This document shows positions 1 to 5,022 of a DNA stretch of 9,734 nt, one piece after another (position 1 is the stretch's first letter; every line of letters begins with the position of its first letter). Position numbers and translations under genes: made by a program. The notes under the pieces are model-generated. The model did not search any database. It was not told the DNA's origin and saw only the letters and a program-made list of their open reading frames with translations. Origin of the DNA: Bacteroidales bacterium (GTDB lineage: Bacteria; Bacteroidota; Bacteroidia; Bacteroidales; WRGA01). The stretch is taken from positions 1-9,734 of the forward strand of contig JAITHZ010000312.1 of assembly GCA_031279795.1 (NCBI GenBank), written 5' to 3'.

Positions 1-50
1 CTGAGGTTGTTTTGTTATTTGAATAAGGTAAAAATGAGGTTTTTACATCA

Positions 51-176
51 ATGAGATTTATTCGAAAAATACGACAAGTTAGTTTGCGCCACTTCCGGAG
101 GTCTGAAATTCACATTCCGTCTCTGCAGGACGCTGCTTGCGTGTATCCGAGTTTTCGGACAGACACTAAATATTAA
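51..176 (+). other. Doubtful 41-codon ORF in a GC-richer patch
   Basis: An ATG opens at 51 and the frame runs to TAA at 174-176. The 41-residue translation is rich in Arg, Ser and His, with no signal peptide, membrane segment or motif I recognise. No ribosome-binding site or promoter is evident. The stretch is visibly richer in G+C than the AT-rich sequence on both sides, so it may be a gene remnant, part of a small RNA, or a dispersed repeat. It contains a small hairpin (TCCGA at 146-150, TCGGA at 155-159). I would not call it a real gene without homologues. Confidence 0.15.
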
Positions 177-211
177 ATATCAATGAAATTTGAAATAATA
201 TTTAATATTAT
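169..211. repeat. AT-only inverted repeat and overlapping 17-bp palindrome
   Basis: A perfect 12-bp inverted repeat pairs 169-180 (AATATTAAATAT) with 198-209 around a 17-nt loop. A second, overlapping perfect palindrome, ATAATATT-T-AATATTAT, covers 195-211. The 12-mer AAATATTAAATA at 168-179 recurs at 335-346, just before the next gene. All arms are A/T only, so chance is a real possibility. An operator-like site or a weak hairpin between the upstream region and the 290-320 promoter is the alternative. Confidence 0.3.
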
Positions 212-272
212 ATACATTAAACACAGGGAAGATTTGCAATTCGCAGTAATGAAATTTAAAATTTAGCTGGTT
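175..272. repeat. Long direct repeat, copy 1
   Basis: This 98-bp stretch is repeated in diverged form at 1733-1832, in the same orientation. The first 38 bp match at 36 positions and the last 23 bp (from TGAAATTTAAAATT) match at 21. The 37-39 bp between are mostly divergent. The two copies bracket the secreted-protein gene, its promoter and its downstream hairpin. The preserved outer blocks suggest an old duplication or constrained ends of an element. Nothing here codes for protein. Confidence 0.7.
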
Positions 273-289
273 ATATCCGTTCAACAAGC

Positions 290-320
290 GTTGCAAGCAA
301 TAACAAAAGCTCTATTTTTG
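290..320 (+). promoter_or_regulatory. Bacteroides-type promoter for the secreted-protein gene
   Basis: TATTTTTG at 313-320 matches the Bacteroides -7 consensus TANNTTTG at every fixed position. GTTG at 290-293 matches three of four bases of the -33 element TTTG, and the spacer is exactly 19 nt, within the known range. Transcription would begin a few bases after 320, giving a leader of roughly 40 nt before the ATG at 365. The leader is A-rich with no Shine-Dalgarno, as is usual in this phylum. Confidence 0.6.
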
Positions 321-364
321 TATGCAAATATGCAAAATATTAAATACAAATTAAACAAATTATT

Positions 365-1603
365 ATGATGATGAAGCACAAAACAGTTAATTTTTTAGCA
401 ATAGCAATATTGCTCTCAGGAAGCGGCGCATTGAATGCGCAGGTAACAATCGGTTCGGACATCGAACCTGCAAGCGGCTCGTTGCTCGAACTCAAACAGA
501 CAACACCATCGGCAGATAATGCTACCTCCAGCAAGGGAATGTTGTTTCCGCGCGTAAGCCTTACAAGTCAATCCAACCTTTTTCCCATGTTTGAAACTGA
601 CGGCATCGGCGGCTACAAAATCGGCACAACCCCTTACGTCAAAGCCGACGAGGACAAAAATCACATAGGGCTAACCGTTTATAATGTAAACAAAAGCGGC
701 TTTATCGAAGGTTTGCATATGTGGAACGGAACAACCTGGCGGCTTATGGACGACGGTCCAAGTCTATCGCCGCGCATCGAAAGGCTGCTATGCAGCAGTG
801 CAACTCTCACGCCAAATTCATATCAAGGTGGCGTGCTGTACGAAGGCGTGCTGCGGGTTCCGTATATTGGCGGCAATGGCGTAACATATCCGGGTACGGC
901 AAGTGCGCCGCAAACTCTCAGCAACGGTTTGCATATTGAGCGCATAGGCGGAAAACTGAACGTAGGCGCAGGCGAAATTTTGTATCGAGTATCGGGACAT
1001 GCAACACATTCGTCGCCAACTGCCGCGGTTTTTGAACTTCCAATAGACTTTCAGGACGACCCGCTGGACATCTGTGCTGTAACCGTCGGAAATCAGGCAG
1101 AAATTAAAACCATAGAGTATGTAAAACATTCAGCGCTGCTTGATGCTAATATACGAACAAACAGCGAAGTGCAGTTTAAAAATATGAAAGTCAGATTGTA
1201 TGGGCTTCCCACTGCCGACTATCCTCAATTTACGCCAACGATTGACACACACATTATCTATCAGTACACAAAACACGGAAAGGGCGGTGTGAATTTTAGC
1301 CGCTATGGTCAGATTGCTGCCAAAGCCGACAGATGGTATGCTTTTGATAATGCTGTTGCCAACACTTCGGCAGGGTCTGTCGATGCCAGATTGAATGCTG
1401 CTAACCGAGATATTGCATCGGCTCTTGTTGTACTTCAACACAATGATGTTCAGGAAATATACCGCCTTACCTTCAATGCTTATACTTCGGTTGGCGCAAT
1501 GGCGCCAACTACTACACTTGACGAGGGTACCAATCCGGGCGGAACGCCAACTGTTCCTGCCGCTACAGGCACTTATACGGTGTTTATAGAACTGCTGCAG
1601 TGA
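365..1603 (+). CDS. Secreted protein of unknown function with a Bacteroidales surface-protein-like N-terminus
   Basis: The product is 412 residues. It starts with a clear Sec signal peptide: Lys/His at 4-6, a hydrophobic core at 8-23, and likely cleavage after Ala25 (LNA|Q), leaving an N-terminal Gln. The start VTIGSDIEPASGSLLEL, followed by KGMLFPRVSL (57-66) and a segment near 100-128 containing HIGLTVYN and MWNGTTW, is a layout I associate with poorly described secreted Bacteroidales proteins that often occur as paralogues. The remainder looks beta-rich and ends in a Gly/Thr/Pro stretch before FIELLQ. I see no lipobox, catalytic motif or type IX sorting domain, so the final location (periplasm or outer face) is open. 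Three consecutive ATGs (365, 368, 371) could all start it; this leaves the mature protein unchanged. The gene has its own promoter and is bracketed by long direct repeats. Function unknown. Confidence 0.85.
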   Translation: MMMKHKTVNFLAIAILLSGSGALNAQVTIGSDIEPASGSLLELKQTTPSADNATSSKGMLFPRVSLTSQSNLFPMFETDGIGGYKIGTTPYVKADEDKNHIGLTVYNVNKSGFIEGLHMWNGTTWRLMDDGPSLSPRIERLLCSSATLTPNSYQGGVLYEGVLRVPYIGGNGVTYPGTASAPQTLSNGLHIERIGGKLNVGAGEILYRVSGHATHSSPTAAVFELPIDFQDDPLDICAVTVGNQAEIKTIEYVKHSALLDANIRTNSEVQFKNMKVRLYGLPTADYPQFTPTIDTHIIYQYTKHGKGGVNFSRYGQIAAKADRWYAFDNAVANTSAGSVDARLNAANRDIASALVVLQHNDVQEIYRLTFNAYTSVGAMAPTTTLDEGTNPGGTPTVPAATGTYTVFIELLQ

Positions 1604-1605
1604 GA

Positions 1606-1730
1606 GGAATTAAGAATTAAGAATTAAGAAATTAAGCGCTTTTCGGGAACGTTATCGCGCCTTCGGGAACGTTTCTTAATTCTTAATTCCTAATTCTTAA
1701 TTCTTAATTCCTAATTATTCTAATTATTCT
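1606..1730. repeat. Heptad-repeat hairpin with nested direct repeat; possible terminator
   Basis: Starting two bases after the preceding stop codon, TTAAGAA repeats three times (1610-1630). Its complement appears as six heptads at 1673-1714 in the order TTCTTAA, TTCTTAA, TTCCTAA, twice over. The arms 1606-1630 and 1687-1711 pair at 24 of 25 positions; alternative registers pair with 1673-1693. The loop is GC-richer and contains the direct repeat TTCGGGAACGTT at 1642-1653 and 1662-1673. The structure could terminate the upstream gene, although there is no classic U-tract. It could also be a slippage-prone intergenic repeat of the mini-element kind. Confidence 0.6.
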
Positions 1731-1732
1731 GC

Positions 1733-1832
1733 AAATATCAATGAAATTTGAAATATTATTTAACATTATAGGACTTGACACAAGAATGATTTATCGTATT
1801 TTGATGTAGTGAAATTTAAAATTCAGTTGGTT
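1733..1832. repeat. Long direct repeat, copy 2
   Basis: This 100-bp stretch is the diverged partner of 175-272. The 38-bp left block has two mismatches (A/T and T/C) and the 23-bp right block has two, while the middle is mostly different and 2 nt longer. It lies between the heptad hairpin and the fabD promoter. The 17-bp palindrome present in copy 1 is broken here. No coding potential is seen. Together with the hairpin it fills most of the 319-nt gap between genes. Confidence 0.7.
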
Positions 1833-1897
1833 GAAAGAACATGGAACAAACAGGCCTATCTACTATGCTAAAAATGTCGTTGATTTCGTTTTTTTAT

Positions 1898-1920
1898 TAC
1901 CTTTGCGGCAAAAAAAAAAA
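1898..1920 (+). promoter_or_regulatory. fabD promoter (-7 element) with A11 start region
   Basis: TACCTTTG at 1898-1905 is a full match to the Bacteroides -7 consensus TANNTTTG, followed by CGGC and a run of eleven A's (1910-1920) ending two bases before the fabD ATG. The -33 element is weak: a TTG at 1880-1882 is closer than the usual 19-21 nt. Transcription should begin near the start of the A-run, giving a very short A-rich leader without a Shine-Dalgarno. Confidence 0.55.
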
Positions 1921-1922
1921 TT

Positions 1923-2816
1923 ATGAGTAAAAAAGCGTATGTATTTCCCGGGCAGGGCGCTCAATTTGCAGGAATGGGTAAAGAGTTGTACGACAGCGTC
2001 CCTTTGGCAAAGGAACTTTTTGAAAAGGCAAACAATATACTGGGTTTTCGCATAACCGACCTGATGTTTGACGGCACAGACGAAGACCTTCGGCAAACTA
2101 AAGTGACGCAACCTGCTATTTTTCTACATTCGGTGATTCTGGCTAAATCGCTGGGCAACAGTTTTCAACCCGACATGGTTGCCGGTCATTCGCTGGGCGA
2201 ATTTTCGGCGTTGGTAGCCGTTGGCGCACTGTCGTTTGACGACGGTCTGAAACTGGTTTCAGCACGTGCCTTAGCCATGCAGAAAGCTTGCGAAGCTACT
2301 CCTTCAACAATGGCTGCCGTGTTGAACCTTGCGGACGAAACAGTCGAAGAAATTACGGCTTCTATTACCGAAGAAATTGTGGTGCCGGCAAATTATAACA
2401 GCCCCGGACAAATCGTTATTTCCGGCTCAGTTCCTGGTATTGATATTGCCTGCGAAAAATTGCTGGCAGCTGGCGCTAAACGTGCGCTAAAACTGAAAGT
2501 TGGCGGCGCATTTCATTCGCCATTAATGAAACCGGCTGAAGAGGAATTGGCGGCTGCTATCGAAACAACACTGTTTAATACGCCATCGTGTCCGGTATAT
2601 CAAAATGTTACAGCTACACCAGAAATAAATCCGGTTACCATTAAGGCCAATCTGCTGGTGCAACTTACCGCTCCCGTACGCTGGGCGCAAAGCGTGAAAG
2701 CTATGATTGCCAATGGTGCAACCGAATTTATTGAAGTTGGCCCGGGCGCGGTGCTGCAAGGTTTAGTGAAAAAAATAGACGCTTCGGTGCTAACATCTGC
2801 AGCCGGAAATTCCTGA
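1923..2816 (+). CDS. fabD: Malonyl-CoA:acyl carrier protein transacylase (FabD)
   Basis: FabD moves the malonyl group from malonyl-CoA to acyl carrier protein, supplying the extender unit for type II fatty-acid synthesis in the cytoplasm. At 297 residues it has family length. The N-terminal FPGQGAQ (8-14) is the conserved nucleotide/oxyanion-region motif. GHSLGE places the nucleophile at Ser90, Arg115 (in SARALAMQ) is the expected carboxylate-binding arginine, GAFHSP supplies the catalytic His198, and VGPGAVLQGL near the C-terminus is the usual closing motif. The ATG at 1923 is chosen because the family motif begins only seven residues later and a promoter lies just upstream. The gene is not beside other fab genes here. 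An AbiE-like pair follows after 22 nt and may share its transcript. Confidence 0.96.
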   Translation: MSKKAYVFPGQGAQFAGMGKELYDSVPLAKELFEKANNILGFRITDLMFDGTDEDLRQTKVTQPAIFLHSVILAKSLGNSFQPDMVAGHSLGEFSALVAVGALSFDDGLKLVSARALAMQKACEATPSTMAAVLNLADETVEEITASITEEIVVPANYNSPGQIVISGSVPGIDIACEKLLAAGAKRALKLKVGGAFHSPLMKPAEEELAAAIETTLFNTPSCPVYQNVTATPEINPVTIKANLLVQLTAPVRWAQSVKAMIANGATEFIEVGPGAVLQGLVKKIDASVLTSAAGNS

Positions 2817-2838
2817 TTTCTCGCATTCGTTTTGTATT

Positions 2839-3120
2839 ATGAGAACACAGGCAGTCAAGGATTTTATCAACGAATACGAAGCTTGGTTCTGGTATTCGGG
2901 CGGAGATAAACGCGATACAGTGAGCGATGAGCTGTTAGTTGAAACTGTATTGAATTATGGAAATATGAAAATGGTGAAACAATTGTTTCAAATAATGGGA
3001 ATAAAAAACGTGGCGGATATTTTCTTCAGAGAAATCAACCAAAGCGAGCGAAAAAAACATAATTATAATGAATTGACGCTTAATTATTTTACATTGTTAT
3101 TCAACCAGTATGCACATTGA
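2839..3120 (+). CDS. Small protein, probable partner/antitoxin of the AbiEii-like gene (DUF6922-like)
   Basis: The product is 93 residues, soluble, with no signal peptide. It is predicted mostly helical, with WFWYSGG near 16-22 and a basic, Asn/Tyr-rich C-terminal third. It resembles the small DUF6922-type proteins that in Bacteroidota often precede an AbiEii/AbiGii nucleotidyltransferase; this is from memory of that arrangement, not a search. Its last 11 nt overlap the start of the next gene, a translational-coupling layout typical of antitoxin-toxin pairs. By position it is the likely antitoxin or regulator. It begins 22 nt after fabD with no convincing promoter of its own, so it may be read from the fabD transcript. 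Base composition is clearly AT-richer than fabD. Confidence 0.7.
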   Translation: MRTQAVKDFINEYEAWFWYSGGDKRDTVSDELLVETVLNYGNMKMVKQLFQIMGIKNVADIFFREINQSERKKHNYNELTLNYFTLLFNQYAH

Positions 3121-3724
3121 AATACTCTCGGACAGGCAAAAGGAATTGTTAACTTATATCTCCCTGTTCAGACAAAGTTTTTTTTTAGTAGGCGGTACAG
3201 CTATCGCTTTGCAGATTGGACATCGACGCTCAATTGATTATGATTTGTTTCGGTTCTCAAAATTAGATAAAGCGAAAATAAAGCAAAAATTATTGCAAAT
3301 TCCTTATAAAAAAGAAGTTCTATTTGAAGATGTTGATCAGCTCCATCTGCTTGTACATGATGTTAAAATTACGTTCTTTCAGTATCCGTATGAGGTAAAG
3401 CATCCAGTCAAGCTAAATAAAATCGTGTCAATGCCTGCATTAATTTCTCTTGCGGCAATGAAAGCTTTCGCGCTGGGAAGACGGGCGAAATGGAAAGATT
3501 ATGTTGATTTGTATTTCCTTATGAAAAATTTCTTTTCGATTGAGGATATTTCAAAAGAAGCTGACAATATATTTTCTGCGCTGTTTTCTGAAAAATTATT
3601 CAGACAACAGTTAGCTTTTCATAAAGATATTAATTACAGCGAAGAAGTGGAATTTATGGAAGGATATGCAGTTACTCCAGATGAAATAAAATCTTTCTTG
3701 ACTGCTGCCTCTTTGAAATTTTAA
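3110..3724 (+). CDS. AbiEii/AbiGii-type nucleotidyltransferase (probable toxin)
   Basis: The 204-residue product carries the nucleotidyltransferase signature of the AbiEii family: GGT at 28-30, then GHRRS and DYDLF with Ser41, Asp43 and Asp45, the metal- and nucleotide-binding site. Lys119 in AAMKAFAL and the downstream KWKDYVDLYFL (Asp131, Asp134) match the later conserved Lys and Asp motifs. AbiEii proteins are toxins of type IV toxin-antitoxin or abortive-infection systems; related enzymes modify tRNA ends with nucleotides, and whether this one does is unknown. It is shorter than the classical streptococcal AbiEii (about 300 residues) but in the range of compact Bacteroidota members. It overlaps its upstream partner by 11 nt. 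A run of nine T's (3178-3186) sits inside the coding sequence just before GGT. G+C is very low (15 of 60 bases at 3241-3300), suggesting acquisition by transfer. Confidence 0.85.
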   Translation: MHIEILSDRQKELLTYISLFRQSFFLVGGTAIALQIGHRRSIDYDLFRFSKLDKAKIKQKLLQIPYKKEVLFEDVDQLHLLVHDVKITFFQYPYEVKHPVKLNKIVSMPALISLAAMKAFALGRRAKWKDYVDLYFLMKNFFSIEDISKEADNIFSALFSEKLFRQQLAFHKDINYSEEVEFMEGYAVTPDEIKSFLTAASLKF

Positions 3725-3775
3725 ATGATGTGTAACTATTCATTACTGCAATGTGGGTTAGTTCATTAGAGTTCA

Positions 3776-4870
3776 ATGATTAATAAAACAATAAAAAATT
3801 ACACCCAGAATCGTGAAACCGAGAAAACTGTTTTCATGGCGCGTTGCCTTCAGTTGGCGATAAACGGACGGTCGAACGTGTTTCCCAATCCGGTGGTTGG
3901 AGCGGTAATCGTTCACGCGGGACGCATTATTGGCGAAGGTTTCCATTCCGCATGTGGCAGTTCTCATGCAGAAGTAATTGCCATTCAATCTGTTGCCGAC
4001 AAGTCGCTGCTCAACGAATCCACCCTGTATGTCAGTCTGGAACCATGTTCGCATTATGGAAAAACGCCTCCATGCGCCGATTTGATTATTAAGTGGAACA
4101 TTCCGGAAGTTGTCATTGGCATTCAAGACCCGTTTCCCGAAGTGGCCGGAAAAGGTATCGCCCGATTGCGCGCGGCTGGAATAAAGGTACATGTTGGAGT
4201 GCTGGAAGACGAATGTCGGAAAATCAACAACCGTTTTTTTACATTTTACCTGAAAAAAAGGCCATTCGTAATTCTGAAGTGGGCACAGACAGCCGACGGT
4301 TTTATCGACAGGCTGCGCGATTCGATACAAAACCCACCTGCAATTATTTCCAATAAATTAACTCAAATCCAGCTGCATAAATTCCGGTCGCAGGTGAGTG
4401 GAATTCTGGTAGGTACTGCAACGGCGCTGAAAGATAATCCAGCGCTAACTGTCCGGTTGTGGAAAGGCCGAAATCCGGTCAGAATTGTTATTGACAGGAA
4501 ATTACGCATTCCAGGACATTACCACCTGTTCGACGGACAAGTGCAGACGCTGGTGTTCACTGACGCAGATAAACATTCTGATAACGAAAACATTGAGTAT
4601 ATTACAACTGATTTTTCAGCCGACATAATTCCTCAAATCTTGGAACAGTTGTATCGACGCAATATTCAGTCAGTTTTGGTGGAAGGCGGAAAAATTACGC
4701 TCGACCGTTTTATTGCATGCGACTGTTGGGACGAAGCGCGGATAGAAATTGGTGCAATGCGGTTTGGAAAAGGAGTGCCGACTCCCGTATGCTGCGGCGA
4801 AGTGATGAAAATACAGAAGTACGGCGATGCAACAATCCTGTCCATCAAAAACAATCGACAACAAATATAA
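3776..4870 (+). CDS. ribD: Bifunctional riboflavin biosynthesis deaminase/reductase RibD
   Basis: RibD carries out two steps of riboflavin synthesis: deamination of the diaminopyrimidine intermediate, then NADPH-dependent reduction of its ribose side chain. The 364 residues match the two-domain family length. The deaminase domain (about 14-145) shows PNPVVGAVIV (37-46), HAE with zinc ligand His64 and catalytic Glu66, and PCSHYGKTPPC with zinc ligands Cys91 and Cys100. The reductase domain (about 160-360) shows LKWAQTADGFID, ILVGTATALKDNPALTVR, NPVRIVID and VLVEGG. The ATG at 3776 is preferred over Met21 (3836) because the family has an acidic helix start before MARCLQLA. The 51-nt gap after the AbiEii gene has no clear promoter. 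No FMN riboswitch is visible, so riboflavin feedback control at this site is not supported. Confidence 0.96.
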   Translation: MINKTIKNYTQNRETEKTVFMARCLQLAINGRSNVFPNPVVGAVIVHAGRIIGEGFHSACGSSHAEVIAIQSVADKSLLNESTLYVSLEPCSHYGKTPPCADLIIKWNIPEVVIGIQDPFPEVAGKGIARLRAAGIKVHVGVLEDECRKINNRFFTFYLKKRPFVILKWAQTADGFIDRLRDSIQNPPAIISNKLTQIQLHKFRSQVSGILVGTATALKDNPALTVRLWKGRNPVRIVIDRKLRIPGHYHLFDGQVQTLVFTDADKHSDNENIEYITTDFSADIIPQILEQLYRRNIQSVLVEGGKITLDRFIACDCWDEARIEIGAMRFGKGVPTPVCCGEVMKIQKYGDATILSIKNNRQQI

Positions 4871-4909
4871 AACAAGTTATAATAAAATAAATCCATTTTT
4901 CAAGCGTTA

Positions 4910-4953
4910 ATTTATGAAATGTAACTGATTTTAATCTCTAATTTTTCATAAAT
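4910..4953. repeat. 10-bp inverted repeat between ribD and the lipoprotein gene
   Basis: ATTTATGAAA at 4910-4919 is perfectly complementary to TTTCATAAAT at 4944-4953, with a 24-nt loop. It lies 40 nt after the ribD stop and 36 nt before the next -7 element. It could be a weak terminator for ribD or an operator for the downstream promoter. The arms are AT-rich, so chance cannot be excluded. Nothing else is seen in the 152-nt gap apart from the promoter. Confidence 0.3.
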
Positions 4954-4966
4954 GTGCATGATAATT

Positions 4967-4997
4967 ACTGATGGAGCATTTTTATTTTTTACATTTG
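4967..4997 (+). promoter_or_regulatory. Bacteroides-type promoter for the propeller lipoprotein gene
   Basis: TACATTTG at 4990-4997 is a full match to TANNTTTG. ACTG at 4967-4970, exactly 19 nt upstream, is a two-of-four match to the -33 element TTTG. The leader to the ATG at 5023 would be about 20 nt, A/T-rich and lacking a Shine-Dalgarno. This is the best promoter in the second half of the window and may drive the whole envelope block. Confidence 0.5.
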
Positions 4998-5022
4998 CAA
5001 CTCAATTGTAAAATTTGATTAA

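Noticed and set aside
141..166. Small hairpin (TCCGA-GTTT-TCGGA) as a terminator or tRNA-like element
   Set aside because: The stem is 5 bp with a mismatched extension and no T-tract follows. No tRNA cloverleaf can be built around it.
340..534. Minus-strand ORF with a C-terminal hydrophobic run
   Set aside because: It overlaps the signal peptide of the secreted gene. The hydrophobic tail comes from reading ATG/AT-rich leader DNA on the other strand.
1606..1730. CRISPR array
   Set aside because: The repeats are 7-bp heptads without spacers and form opposing arms, and no cas genes are present.
175..1832. Insertion sequence
   Set aside because: The bracketing repeats are direct, and the enclosed gene has a signal peptide and no transposase motif. 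No other transposase or integrase is seen in the window.
2827..2834. Promoter-like TCGTTTTG before the AbiE-like pair
   Set aside because: It misses the conserved A of TANNTTTG and lies only 4 nt before the ATG, leaving no room for a leader.
3773..4330. 185-codon minus-strand ORF opposite ribD
   Set aside because: It is antisense to well-conserved RibD deaminase motifs. Its translation is Cys/Arg-rich without recognisable features, as expected for a shadow frame.
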